DNA of 46,989 nt from Mycobacterium sp. (GCA_025965975.1 JAOPVX010000217.1:1-46989), one strand, 5' to 3'. Positions 7,381-17,524 are shown, counted from the stretch's first letter. Notes: a model not told the origin generated them from the letters alone. Numbers and translations: made by a program.

Positions 7381-7400
7381 CGACGTCGACGCGGCGAGAT

Positions 7401-8612
7401 CTAACCCAACGCGACGAGTTCGCCGCCGCGCTGCTCGAGGACGGTCGAACCGGCCACCTCCGGAACCACCGCCGTCGAACTCGGCGGCCGTCCCACCGGA
7501 ATATGTTGCACACCATTGCCGGTGGCCGGGTCGAATACGTCATAGCCGCCGGTGACCGGAACCAGCAACTGCCCGGCCATCACGGTGGCTGGCCCCAGCG
7601 GAATGTTGCTGCCCGACGCGGCGACCGTGTAGCGGTAGCGAAGTCCGTTGGCGGAGAACACCATTACTGAATCACCGGTCCACCAGGTGATCAGGTCACC
7701 GGCCCGCGACATCGTCGCGTTCGGTGACGGCGGCTTGGCCAGCAGCATGCTGGCGACGGTCGCGCCGGTCTCGTCGACGATGTTGACTGTCGGTTTGGGG
7801 GTGGGCACGTAGACGGCCGTCGTGGTGTCGGACACCGCGACGACGCGCGCATCGGAGTCGTCGGTGACGCCGGGCTGCGGCACATATTTCAGGTTGGGCG
7901 TGTCTTCTTCATCGGCCGGCTTCAGCAGCGTCAGCCGCAGATCGGCCTGCTTCGGGCACGCCTCCAGCACCGACACGGCGGTGGAGCTAGCTTCCGCCGA
8001 CACCAGCCGGCACACCGGCGACGCGGGAGTGCCCGGTTTGATGCGGGCGTCGAGCGAGCCGTAGGACAGCATCCGGACCATGTCCGAGCGCCACATCTCC
8101 AGGCGGCTGTCCCCGGCCGACAGCACGGTGGTGCCGTCGCCGGACAGCGTCACCTCGGGATCGGCGTATGCGGTGCGGCTGGGCCCGCGCGTGCCGGTCT
8201 TGGCGTCGATCGTGCTGACCTGCCCGCAGCCGCGGACGTCGGGATACACCGCGACCGCGTAGTTGTAGACATACGTGACGCCGCACAGCTCGAGGTCACG
8301 CGCGTAACTCCACCGGGTATTTCCGGTGGCAGGGTCGCGGCCCTCGACGTCGTGACCGTCGCCGGTGATCACACTGCCTGACACCACCAATGGCGTGCTG
8401 GTCTTGGGGCTCGGCGCTGTCCACAGCTGACGCAGTGAGCCTGGAACGGCCTTGGCGGGGGCCAGAGTCGGCGCGGGCGTCGCGGCGGGTCGGCTGATGG
8501 TGGCCCTGGCGTCGCTGGTCCACCAGATGAGGGCGGCGACGACGGCGACCACTGCCGCGATCGCCACGGCCGCCACCACGTCGCCCCTTGTGCGGCGTTC
8601 GGGTTTGACCAT
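7401..8612 (-). CDS. Membrane-anchored PQQ-like beta-propeller protein (Rv3212-like)
   Basis: A 403-residue protein with one N-terminal membrane segment (about 12-31), a Pro/Ala/Thr linker, and a C-terminal domain of PQQ/quinoprotein-like repeats (for example DPATGNTRW, DAKTGTRG, DPATGNGVQ). The bulk is therefore probably outside the membrane. It corresponds to M. tuberculosis Rv3212, described only as a conserved Ala/Val-rich protein. It is preceded on the same strand by rhlE with about 19 bp between. No catalytic residues are recognised; a protein-interaction scaffold is one possibility. Confidence 0.82.
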   Translation of the reverse strand: MVKPERRTRGDVVAAVAIAAVVAVVAALIWWTSDARATISRPAATPAPTLAPAKAVPGSLRQLWTAPSPKTSTPLVVSGSVITGDGHDVEGRDPATGNTRWSYARDLELCGVTYVYNYAVAVYPDVRGCGQVSTIDAKTGTRGPSRTAYADPEVTLSGDGTTVLSAGDSRLEMWRSDMVRMLSYGSLDARIKPGTPASPVCRLVSAEASSTAVSVLEACPKQADLRLTLLKPADEEDTPNLKYVPQPGVTDDSDARVVAVSDTTTAVYVPTPKPTVNIVDETGATVASMLLAKPPSPNATMSRAGDLITWWTGDSVMVFSANGLRYRYTVAASGSNIPLGPATVMAGQLLVPVTGGYDVFDPATGNGVQHIPVGRPPSSTAVVPEVAGSTVLEQRGGELVALG

Positions 8613-8631
8613 CCGTCGGACGGAACCTCGA

Positions 8632-10101
8632 CTAGTTGGCGTTCGCCGCCGCGGCCTTGCGCGGGCGACGGCGACGACGGCGCTGGCCGGAGTGCGACGC
8701 CTCAGCGCCGTCGGCGGTCGTGTCGTCCTCGGCGGGTGCGGTCTGCTCGGCCGTGGCCTCCGGATGCCCGGTGACCTTCTCGCCGCCGCGGGTGCGGGTG
8801 CGGTTGCGGGTGCGGTTGCGCGCGGGCCGCTCGGCGGACTTGTCGGCCGGCGCGCGCTTGGTCTGCGTCTTGCGTGGTTCGCCGACGCTGCTGCCTGCGT
8901 CGGTCGGGATGTCCAGTTCGGAGTAGATGTGCGGGGAGCTGGAATACGTCTCAGCGGGATCGGGACAACCCAGGCCCAGCGCCTTGTTGATCATCTCCCA
9001 GCGAGCCAACTCGTCCCAGTCCACCAGCGTGACCGCGATACCGGTCTTGCCTGCGCGGCCGGTGCGGCCGATGCGGTGCACATAGGCCTGCTCGTCCTCG
9101 GGGATCTGGTAGTTGATCACGTGGGTGATGTCGTCGACGTCGATGCCGCGGGCGGCGACGTCGGTGGCGACCAGCACGTCGACGCCGCCGGTCCGGAACG
9201 CCTTGAGCGCCTTTTCACGGGCGGCCTGGCCGAGGTCACCGTGCACGGCGCCGACCTTGAAACCGCGCCCGGCGAGCTCGTCGGCGACCTTCTGCGCGGT
9301 GCGCTTGGTGCGAGTGAAGATCATCGTCGCGCCGCGGCCGCGGGCCTGCAGCACCCGGCTGACCAGTTCGACCTTGTCCAGGGCATGAGCGCGGTATGCG
9401 AACTGCTCGGTGGTGTCGTGGGTGGCAGCCGAGTGCGGTGCCTCGGCCCGGATGTGGGTGGGCTGGTTCATGAACGTGCGGGCCAGCGTGATGATCGGGT
9501 CCGGCATGGTCGCCGAGAACAGCATCGCCTGCCGCTCATCGGGGATCTGCCGCAGGATGCGCTCGATGTCGGGCAGGAAGCCAAGGTCGAGCATTTCGTC
9601 GGCCTCATCGAGTACCAGCATCGACAGTCCGCCGAGACGAAGGTGGCCCTGTTGGGCGAGGTCGAGCAGCCGGCCGGGCGTGCCGACGACGACGTCGACA
9701 CCCGTCTGCAGCGCCTCGATCTGCGGCTCGTAGGGCCGGCCGCCGTAGATGGATGTGACGGTCAGTTTGCGCTCGCCTGCGGTCAGGTACTTGGCCGCGC
9801 CGGCCAGGTCGCCCGACACCTGCAGGCACAGCTCGCGGGTCGGGACGACGACGAGCGCTCGGGGGATACCGGTCAGGGGGCGTTCGGCGTCGGTGGTGAT
9901 GCGTTGAAGCATCGGCACGCCGAAGGCGTAGGTCTTGCCCATGCCGGTGCGCGCCTGGCCGATCAGGTCGTCGCCCGCCAGTGCGAGCGGCAGCGTCAGC
10001 TCCTGAATAGCAAAGGGATGTTCGATGCCCTCTTCGGCCAATGCGCGCACTATTTCGTCGCGAACTCCGAGTTTGGCAAATGTTGGGTTGAGTGCGGTCA
10101 T
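8632..10101 (-). CDS. rhlE: DEAD-box RNA helicase RhlE
   Basis: A 489-residue ATP-dependent RNA helicase. Q motif FAIQELTLPLA, Walker A ARTGMGKT (50-57), PTREL, TPGR, DEAD (165-168), SAT (196-198), ARGID (317-321) and HRIGRTGR (342-349) are all present. The last 80 residues are low-complexity and basic (RNRTRNRTRTR, six arginines near the end), an RNA-binding tail. The start ATG at 10101 gives MTALNPTFAKLGV, matching the usual N-terminus; an in-frame ATG 45 bp upstream is less likely. It matches M. tuberculosis Rv3211 and is expected in ribosome assembly or RNA turnover. Confidence 0.93.
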   Translation of the reverse strand: MTALNPTFAKLGVRDEIVRALAEEGIEHPFAIQELTLPLALAGDDLIGQARTGMGKTYAFGVPMLQRITTDAERPLTGIPRALVVVPTRELCLQVSGDLAGAAKYLTAGERKLTVTSIYGGRPYEPQIEALQTGVDVVVGTPGRLLDLAQQGHLRLGGLSMLVLDEADEMLDLGFLPDIERILRQIPDERQAMLFSATMPDPIITLARTFMNQPTHIRAEAPHSAATHDTTEQFAYRAHALDKVELVSRVLQARGRGATMIFTRTKRTAQKVADELAGRGFKVGAVHGDLGQAAREKALKAFRTGGVDVLVATDVAARGIDVDDITHVINYQIPEDEQAYVHRIGRTGRAGKTGIAVTLVDWDELARWEMINKALGLGCPDPAETYSSSPHIYSELDIPTDAGSSVGEPRKTQTKRAPADKSAERPARNRTRNRTRTRGGEKVTGHPEATAEQTAPAEDDTTADGAEASHSGQRRRRRRPRKAAAANAN

Positions 10102-10334
10102 GCTTGGTAGACGTAGCCTTTCGTTGTCAATTCTCGTGGCGTCCACGCGCGCACGAGTTCGACAAAGCTACGGCCGGGGGCCCTGCGGTGAGGTCGCGGG
10201 CCGACTGCGTGCACGCACATTTCTTAGGTAGCGGCTGGTCACTTTCGCTCACTTCCGTGCCACTGCCTACACCCATGATAGCTGGCCGGGTTTGCCCGGC
10301 GGGCGGTGCGCCCGTCGCCGTCTAGAGTTGGGCC

Positions 10335-11027
10335 ATGACTTCGACGCCGCCTGCGGCCTCCTCCGAGCAGACCAGGTCGGGCGCGGCGGCCGACCATCCC
10401 GGCGTCAACGAGCTGTTCGCTCTGCTGGCCTACGGTGAGGTGGCGGCGTTCTATCGACTCACCGAAGAGGCGCGGATGGCGCCCAACCTGCGCGGCCGGA
10501 TCAGCATGGCCAGCATGGCCGCAGCGGAGATGACCCACTACGAGGTGCTCCGAGATGCGTTGGAGCGCAGGGGAGTCGACGTGGTTCCCGCGATGACGAA
10601 GTACGCCTCTGCGCTGGAGAACTACCACCGGCTGACCACGCCGAGCACCTGGCTGGAAGCGCTGGTGAAGACCTACGTCGGTGACGCCCTTGCGGCCGAC
10701 TTTTATCTGGAGATCGCCGACTCGCTGCCTGACGCGATTGCCGATGTGGTGCGCGCGGTGCTGGCCGAAACCGGCCACTCACAGTTCGTTGTCACCGAAG
10801 TGCAGGCCGCGGTGACGGCCAGCGAGAAGCAGCGCCACCGGCTGGCGCTGTGGTCGCGCCGGCTGCTCGGCGAAGCCATCACCCAGGCCCAGTACGTCCT
10901 GGCCGACCACGACGAACTCGTCGACCTAGTGATGTCCAGTGGCGAGGGCCTGACCCAGATGACGGAATTCTTTGACCGGTTGCAGCACACGCACAGCACC
11001 CGCATGCACGAACTGGGTCTGGCCTGA
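10335..11027 (+). CDS. Ferritin-like diiron protein (MiaE_2-like, Rv3210c homologue)
   Basis: A 230-residue all-helical protein with a ferritin-like carboxylate diiron site: E35, E65 with H68 (AEMTH), and E145 with H148 (ETGHS), two ExxH motifs as in ferritin-like hydroxylases. The family has been linked by similarity to the tRNA hydroxylase MiaE, but the substrate of the actinobacterial branch is not established. It is convergent with the MmpS-like gene, with 1 bp between the stops. The first 20 residues are low-complexity. Confidence 0.85.
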   Translation: MTSTPPAASSEQTRSGAAADHPGVNELFALLAYGEVAAFYRLTEEARMAPNLRGRISMASMAAAEMTHYEVLRDALERRGVDVVPAMTKYASALENYHRLTTPSTWLEALVKTYVGDALAADFYLEIADSLPDAIADVVRAVLAETGHSQFVVTEVQAAVTASEKQRHRLALWSRRLLGEAITQAQYVLADHDELVDLVMSSGEGLTQMTEFFDRLQHTHSTRMHELGLA

Positions 11028-11028
11028 C

Positions 11029-11766
11029 CTACTTCGTGCAGTTCGCGATCATCGTGTTGTTGTTTTGCGCGGCGATGGCGGTGCCGGACGCGTCGGTGAT
11101 GCTGCAGTTGAGCTGACCGGTCACGCTCGTCGCGGTGACCGAGCTGAGTTGGACACCCTGGTCCAGCACGACGGTCTTCGACCAGGGCAGTGCCACGTTG
11201 ATGTCGGTCTGCAACGCTCCCTGCGCATCGGTGTAGATCACCGTCACCAGGTCGATGAGATTGCGGTTGCCGGTAACTCGGTAGGTGATCGTGTTCGGCG
11301 CGGGCGCGGTAGCCGCGGGGGTCGGCGCATCGCTGGGCGGGGCGCTCGCGGTCGGCGTCACGGTGGTGACCGTTTCTGGCGGCAACGGCGCCGCGGGCGG
11401 GGGCGCTGACGGCGTGGTGGCGACCGGCGGTGCCGACGCAGTGGCGGCGGGGCGCGTAGTGGCCGGCGGAAGGACGGTCGTGGACACCGAGCCGCTGTCG
11501 CCGCCACCGAGGATGACCACGGTGCAGATCACCGCGACGAGCAGAATCGCGCCCGCCACGCCGGCCACCCAGATCCACCGGCGATCGATGGGCTGATGGT
11601 CGTCATCCTCGTAGTCGGCGTAGTCCTCGTAATCCTCGAGGCCCTGGTAGTCGTCGTAGCGTTCGCGGTCGAGGTCGACCGTTTCACCGCCGTCGTCCCC
11701 GTGACTGGGAATCCGTTCGGTCGGGCTCAAGGAATACGGTGAATGTGCTGTGTATGGCCTGTTCAT
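11029..11766 (-). CDS. MmpS-like membrane protein with Pro/Thr-rich linker (Rv3209-like)
   Basis: A 245-residue protein: an acidic Tyr/Glu/Asp-rich cytoplasmic region (38-56), one membrane segment (about 64-87), a Pro/Ala/Thr linker (about 96-152) and a C-terminal MmpS-type beta domain (155-245) with two cysteines (in LNCSI and ANCTK). MmpS proteins assist MmpL lipid exporters, but no mmpL gene is beside it, so a stand-alone envelope role is likely. It matches M. tuberculosis Rv3209. The 245 bp between its start and the next gene show no further gene. Confidence 0.85.
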   Translation of the reverse strand: MNRPYTAHSPYSLSPTERIPSHGDDGGETVDLDRERYDDYQGLEDYEDYADYEDDDHQPIDRRWIWVAGVAGAILLVAVICTVVILGGGDSGSVSTTVLPPATTRPAATASAPPVATTPSAPPPAAPLPPETVTTVTPTASAPPSDAPTPAATAPAPNTITYRVTGNRNLIDLVTVIYTDAQGALQTDINVALPWSKTVVLDQGVQLSSVTATSVTGQLNCSITDASGTAIAAQNNNTMIANCTK

Positions 11767-12011
11767 GCAGCTATCCCGGTCGTTTCGTCATATACCGGGC
11801 CGATGCTATCGAGACGGATGTGACGAATGAGGTTGACGCGCTGGGGCTTTGATCACGGTCCGGACTCGGTTCGGTCGAGTTTTCTAACGGCGCCCTCCAC
11901 AGAGCGCCCTGTTTGGCCGTTTCGCTACTCGCGAACTGGCCGGCGCGGCATCGCACCGCAGGTGTCCACTAGCCTTCTTGGCGAGGAACACACGAACGGA
12001 AAGGGTCCAGC

Positions 12012-12966
<955 letters not shown>

Positions 12967-13064
12967 TTACTACCGTTGCCAGAGCGTGCGCGGATGCACG
13001 CCATCGTGCCGTGGCGGTGGCGCGCCGGAAGTGCGGCCCCAGCAGACTGTGCCATCCTGTTTCG

Positions 13065-14090
13065 GTGACCTACGACCCGGGGCGTCGCGGGGGAGGTCGT
13101 GTGCCCGTGCTGCGCGACGAGTGGCGAGAGCCGCTGCGCGCACAGCGCGACCCGCTGGCCGAAGACTCCGGCCGGGTCAGGTCCAATCGAGACGACCATC
13201 GGCGCTTGCGCAAGCAGTCGTGGCTGGGCCACTTCCTCTCCGCCTACGGCTGGCGGGCCTACGCGCTTCCATTGCTCATCGCGCTGACCGGTGTCGTGGT
13301 GTACCAGACCGTCACGGGAACCAGTGCGCGCGCACCCAAGGAGGCCGAGGGACCGGTGCAGGGCCCGCCGACCATCGGTGTGGCCAGCACTCAGATCATC
13401 GGTGCGCCGCCCAAGGGGCTCACGCAGTTCGATGTGAACCTGCCCACCGGGATCCTGCCCGCGGGCGGGCCGTTCACCGAGGCCGCTGCCAAGACATGGC
13501 ACATCGTGCCCGGCACCGCACCGAAGGTCGGTGAGGGCACCGCCAAGACGTTCACCTACACCATCGAGGTCGAGGACGGCATCGACACCACGACGTTCGG
13601 CGGCGACGACGGATACGCCCGGATGGTCAGCGAAACGCTGGCCAATCCCAAGAGCTGGACCCACAACCCTCAGTTCGCGTTCACCCGCATCGACAGCGGC
13701 GCGCCCGACTTCCGGATATCGCTGAGCTCGCCAATGACCGTGCGGGAAGGCTGCGGCTACGACATCCAGCTCGAAGCCTCCTGCTACAACCCGGCCTACC
13801 TCGACAACCAGCCCCGCGTGTTGATCAACGAGGCCCGCTGGGTGCGCGGCGCGGTGCCGTTCCAGGGCGACGTCGGCTCCTACCGGCAATACCTAATCAA
13901 TCACGAGGTCGGCCACGCGATCGGCTACCAGCGCCACGAGCCATGCGGCGCCGACGGTGAGCTGGCGCCGGTGATGATGCAGCAGACGTTCTCGACCAAC
14001 AACAACGACGCCGCCAGGTTCGACCCGGAGTCCGTCAAGCCCGACGGCAAGACCTGTCGGTTCAACCCCTGGCCGTACCCGATCGCCTGA
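13065..14090 (+). CDS. Membrane-anchored zinc-protease-like protein (DUF3152)
   Basis: A 341-residue protein: basic cytoplasmic N-terminus, one membrane segment (about 64-84) and an extracytoplasmic domain ending in a zinc-binding motif, HEVGHAIGYQRH (H280, E281, H284, H291). The HExxH plus downstream His is typical of metallopeptidases, with one residue more than the classical metzincin spacing. Four cysteines (C230, C240, C294 and one near the C-terminus) could form disulfides. The start is GTG at 13065 (MTYDPGRRGG). It corresponds to Rv3207c. Protease activity is inferred. Confidence 0.83.
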   Translation: MTYDPGRRGGGRVPVLRDEWREPLRAQRDPLAEDSGRVRSNRDDHRRLRKQSWLGHFLSAYGWRAYALPLLIALTGVVVYQTVTGTSARAPKEAEGPVQGPPTIGVASTQIIGAPPKGLTQFDVNLPTGILPAGGPFTEAAAKTWHIVPGTAPKVGEGTAKTFTYTIEVEDGIDTTTFGGDDGYARMVSETLANPKSWTHNPQFAFTRIDSGAPDFRISLSSPMTVREGCGYDIQLEASCYNPAYLDNQPRVLINEARWVRGAVPFQGDVGSYRQYLINHEVGHAIGYQRHEPCGADGELAPVMMQQTFSTNNNDAARFDPESVKPDGKTCRFNPWPYPIA

Positions 14091-14178
14091 GCCGCACCTC
14101 GGGAAGCAGCGCAGGCTCGTTGCTGTTGATCGCAGTACCTGCTGTGATGGACAGCAGAAGCCAATCAAGGAGAGTTCG

Positions 14179-15357
14179 GTGTCAACACCGTTGCCGCCGC
14201 TGGTAGAGCCGGCGGCCGACCTCACGCGAGAAGAGGTTGCGCGCTACAGCCGTCACCTCATCATTCCGGACCTCGGGGTGGACGGGCAGAAACGGCTCAA
14301 GAACGCCAAGGTGCTGGTCATCGGTGCCGGTGGGCTGGGTTCGCCGACGCTGCTGTACCTGGCCGCCGCGGGGGTGGGCACCATCGGGATCGTCGAGTTC
14401 GACGTCGTCGACGAATCGAACCTGCAGCGCCAGATCATCCACGGCCAATCCGACATCGGCCGGTCCAAGGCGCAAAGCGCACGTGACTCGATCCGCGAGA
14501 TCAACCCGCTTGTGGAGGTCCGGCTGCACGAGGTGCGGCTCGAGCCGGACAACGCGGTCAACCTGTTCAGGCAGTACGACCTGATCCTCGACGGCACTGA
14601 CAACTTCGCGACCCGCTACCTGGTCAACGATGCCGCCGTGTTGGCGGGCAAGCCGTACGTGTGGGGCTCGATCTACCGCTTCGAGGGCCAGGTGTCGGTG
14701 TTCTGGGAGGACGCGCCAAACGGGCTCGGCCTGAACTACCGCGACCTGTACCCGGAGCCGCCGCCACCCGGCATGGTGCCGTCGTGCGCCGAGGGCGGCG
14801 TGCTTGGCATCCTGTGCGCGTCGATCGCCTCTGTGATGGGCACCGAAGCGATCAAGCTGATCACCGGCATCGGTGAGCCGCTGCTGGGCCGGTTGATGGT
14901 CTACGACGCCCTGGACATGACGTATCGGACGATCAAGATCCGCAAGGACCCGTCGACACCCAAGATCACCGAACTCATCGACTACGACGAGTTCTGCGGC
15001 GTGGTGTCCCAAGCGGCCGCCGAGGCCGCCGCCGACTCCACCGTCACGCCGCGCGAGCTGCGCGAGCTGCTGGACTCCGGCAAGCCGCTGGCACTGATCG
15101 ACGTGCGCGAGCCCGTCGAATGGGACATCAACCGCATCGAGGGTGCCGAGCTGATCCCGAAGGCAGCGTTCGAGTCCGGCGAGGCGTTGGCCAAACTGCA
15201 GCTTGACCGCACGCCGGTGCTCTACTGCAAGACGGGCGTGCGTTCGGCCGAGGCGCTGGCCATCGTGAAGAAGGCCGGCTTCTCCGACGCCGTGCACCTG
15301 CAGGGCGGAATCGTCGCGTGGGCCAAGCAACTGGAGCCCGACATGGTGATGTACTAA
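14179..15357 (+). CDS. moeZ: MoeZ: adenylyltransferase-sulfurtransferase
   Basis: A 392-residue fusion of an E1/MoeB-type adenylyltransferase and a C-terminal rhodanese domain. The ATP site is GAGGLGS (49-55); the rhodanese active loop is CKTGVRS with catalytic C350. It adenylates and sulfurates C-terminal Gly-Gly carrier proteins (MoaD, CysO, ThiS types) for molybdopterin and sulfur metabolism. The CxxC zinc pairs of E. coli MoeB are absent, as is usual for MoeZ. The start GTG at 14179 has AAGGAGAG upstream. It corresponds to Rv3206c. Confidence 0.93.
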   Translation: MSTPLPPLVEPAADLTREEVARYSRHLIIPDLGVDGQKRLKNAKVLVIGAGGLGSPTLLYLAAAGVGTIGIVEFDVVDESNLQRQIIHGQSDIGRSKAQSARDSIREINPLVEVRLHEVRLEPDNAVNLFRQYDLILDGTDNFATRYLVNDAAVLAGKPYVWGSIYRFEGQVSVFWEDAPNGLGLNYRDLYPEPPPPGMVPSCAEGGVLGILCASIASVMGTEAIKLITGIGEPLLGRLMVYDALDMTYRTIKIRKDPSTPKITELIDYDEFCGVVSQAAAEAAADSTVTPRELRELLDSGKPLALIDVREPVEWDINRIEGAELIPKAAFESGEALAKLQLDRTPVLYCKTGVRSAEALAIVKKAGFSDAVHLQGGIVAWAKQLEPDMVMY

Positions 15358-15393
15358 CGGCTCGTTTGCTCCAGGTCAGCTTAGGCTGAGGTG

Positions 15394-16248
15394 ATGACTG
15401 TCGAACGGCCGCCGGATCATGTGCTGGCGGCGTTCGGACTGACCGGTGTTCGCCCTGTGCCGCTCGGCTCGAGCTGGGAGGGTGGCTGGCGCTGCGGCGA
15501 GGTCGTGCTGTCGATGGTGGCCGACCATCCCCGCGCCGCGTGGTCGGCCAAGGTTCGCGAGACGTTGTTCGTCGACGGTGTGCGGCTGGCCCGGCCCGTC
15601 CGCTCGACCGACGGCCGCTATGTGGTGGCGGGCTGGCGGGCCGACACGTTCGTGGCAGGAACGCCCGAGCCGCGCCATGACGAAGTGGTCTCGGCGGCGG
15701 TGCGGCTGCACGAGGCGACGGCCAAGCTGGAGCGGCCCCGTTTCTTGACTCAGCCGCCGGTCGCGCCGTGGGCCGATGTCGATGTGTTCATCGCCGCCGA
15801 CCGCGCGGCGTGGGAGGAGCGGCCGCTGCACTCCCTGCCGCCGGGGGCGCGGGTGGCGCCCGGCTCGGCCGACGGGCAGCGCTCGGTCGAGTTGATCAAT
15901 CAGCTTGCCGCGCTGCGCCGAGCGACCAAGAGCCCCAGCCAGCTGGTGCACGGCGACCTTTACGGCACAGTGCTTTTCGCAGGCACCGCCGCGCCGGGCA
16001 TCACCGACATCACCCCGTATTGGCGGCCGGCGTCGTGGGCGGCAGGGGTGGTGGTCGTCGACGCGCTGTCATGGGGTGAGGCCGACGACGGGCTGATCGA
16101 GCGCTGGAGCCCGATGCCGGAGTGGCCGCAGATGTTGTTGCGCGCGTTGATGTTCCGGCTCGCTGTGCACGCACTGCATCCGCGGTCGACGGCGGCGGCG
16201 TTCCCGGGCCTGGCCCGCACCGCGGCGCTGGTGCGGCTGGTGCTCTGA
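15394..16248 (+). CDS. Aminoglycoside-phosphotransferase-fold protein (TIGR02569-like)
   Basis: A 284-residue actinobacterial protein with traces of the APH/kinase fold. VHGDLYGTVLF corresponds to the catalytic HGDxxxxN loop, with the asparagine missing, and ITDITPYWRP to the metal-binding block. The weakened motifs make true kinase activity doubtful. It matches Rv3205c, 36 bp downstream of moeZ and probably co-transcribed. ATG at 15394 directly follows an in-frame GTG (15391), so the start may be one codon earlier. Confidence 0.78.
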   Translation: MTVERPPDHVLAAFGLTGVRPVPLGSSWEGGWRCGEVVLSMVADHPRAAWSAKVRETLFVDGVRLARPVRSTDGRYVVAGWRADTFVAGTPEPRHDEVVSAAVRLHEATAKLERPRFLTQPPVAPWADVDVFIAADRAAWEERPLHSLPPGARVAPGSADGQRSVELINQLAALRRATKSPSQLVHGDLYGTVLFAGTAAPGITDITPYWRPASWAAGVVVVDALSWGEADDGLIERWSPMPEWPQMLLRALMFRLAVHALHPRSTAAAFPGLARTAALVRLVL

Positions 16249-16359
16249 ATTTTGCAGCCAGGGCTGTGGAATTGGGTCAGTCAACGACCCTGAGTGCAAT
16301 TTCGACGCACCGCGGGGTCAGCTTGGGCCCGGTGACCGACGGTGAAAATGCCAACCTCG

Positions 16360-16415
16360 GAGCGACAATGTCGCTCGCGTATACACCGGTCTAACCAAGC
16401 AGCAACAATGTTGCT
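16360..16415. repeat. Pair of related short palindromes between convergent genes
   Basis: GAGCGACAATGTCGCTC (16360-16376, 8-bp arms) and AGCAACAATGTTGCT (16401-16415, 7-bp arms) share the layout GC(G/A)ACA-A-TGT(C/T)GC. They differ by a substitution that is compensated in the opposite arm. They lie in 16249-16452, which otherwise holds no gene. No U-run follows, so they are not classical intrinsic terminators. Confidence 0.75.
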
Positions 16416-16452
16416 CGGAGATGGGCACTTTGGCGAGTGATCCCCGGCGCGC

Positions 16453-16749
16453 TCAGAACTCGTGGCGGACCTCGGAGAGCTTGACCCGGCCGTCATGCGC
16501 CAGCACCCCTTCGGCCCGCAACAGCTCCAGTTGTCGCGTAGTCAAGTGGGTCGCGGGCCGACCCGATGCCCTGATGACCCGATGCCACGGCAGATCCGAC
16601 GAATCCGTTCGCATGATCCAGCCGACGATGCGGGGGCTGGAAAGCCCTGCCGCTTGCGCGATATCGCCGTAGGTCGACACCCGTCCGGCCGGGATTGCGG
16701 CGACAAGTGCTCGTACGGTTTCGACCTGCTCATCGGTGACCGCAGGCAT
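16453..16749 (-). CDS. Alkyltransferase-like protein (ATL)
   Basis: A 98-residue protein with only the DNA-binding half of O6-alkylguanine-DNA alkyltransferase (VSTYGDIAQAAG, RIVGWIMR). The active-site PCHR is PWHR here, with W55 in place of the acceptor cysteine. ATL proteins bind O6-alkylguanine without repairing it and flag it for nucleotide excision repair. The start lies 1 nt after the lipV stop (TGA-G-ATG), so the two genes are translationally coupled. It corresponds to Rv3204. Confidence 0.9.
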   Translation of the reverse strand: MPAVTDEQVETVRALVAAIPAGRVSTYGDIAQAAGLSSPRIVGWIMRTDSSDLPWHRVIRASGRPATHLTTRQLELLRAEGVLAHDGRVKLSEVRHEF

Positions 16750-16750
16750 C

Positions 16751-17524
16751 TCAGCCCCGCTCCAGCTGCTTGCGGATCACCGCCGCGGTTTCGGCGGGCA
16801 GCGCATGGGGAACCATGTGGTCGCAGTCGAACTCCAGGAGTGTGAAGTCGGGGCGTTCGCGCAGCCCGGAGAGCAAGTCATCGGTGACATACGGTGGATC
16901 TGTTTTCGTGGCGCGCACCAATGTGACTGGTATCCCATTGCGCGGCACCTGAATTGGTCGCGCCACCTCGCTCCAGTACGACATCATCGCCGGAATGCTG
17001 ATCCGCCATCCCACCCGCCCGCCTGGCATATCGATCAGGTGCTCGTCGAGTTCGCGGTCCAGTTCATCCGGCTCCACATCGGCCCACGAACCGTTCGCCT
17101 TCTCCGATCGGGCCTCCGCACGGTTGGTGTAGTCCGGCGAGGCGAACATGTCGTTCGCGATGTCGAGCATCCATCCACCGTCCAACCCCACAGCGGGATC
17201 GAGCAGTACCAGCGCTGTGACCAGATCCGGGCGCGCAGCAGCCAGATTCAGCGCCACCGCGCCGCCGAACGAATGCCCGACCACCACGACCGGGCCAGCA
17301 TCGAGCAGGCCTGCCAGTGCGCCGATATTCGCGTCGATGCTCCACGGCGCCGCCCAGGACGACCGTCCGTGCCCGATCAGGTCGGGTGCGGCGATCGCGA
17401 CTTCGGGCAGATGCCGCGTCGCGAGCGTCCGCCAGCGCTGGCCATGCCCGGTCAAGCCGTGAACGGCCAGGATCTGGGGTGGGCGCGTCGGTCCGTAACG
17501 ATGCACATGCAGCAGGTCGGTCAC
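16751..17524 (-). CDS. lipV: Alpha/beta-hydrolase, LipV-like
   Basis: A 257-residue alpha/beta-hydrolase with nucleophile elbow GHSFGG (S85), oxyanion-region VHGLTGHG (21-28), a cap domain after residue 120 and catalytic-type His in CDHMVPH. There is no signal peptide. It corresponds to Rv3203, called LipV. Ester substrate unknown. It is the first gene of a two-gene operon with the ATL and diverges from adnA. Confidence 0.85.
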   Translation of the reverse strand: MTDLLHVHRYGPTRPPQILAVHGLTGHGQRWRTLATRHLPEVAIAAPDLIGHGRSSWAAPWSIDANIGALAGLLDAGPVVVVGHSFGGAVALNLAAARPDLVTALVLLDPAVGLDGGWMLDIANDMFASPDYTNRAEARSEKANGSWADVEPDELDRELDEHLIDMPGGRVGWRISIPAMMSYWSEVARPIQVPRNGIPVTLVRATKTDPPYVTDDLLSGLRERPDFTLLEFDCDHMVPHALPAETAAVIRKQLERG

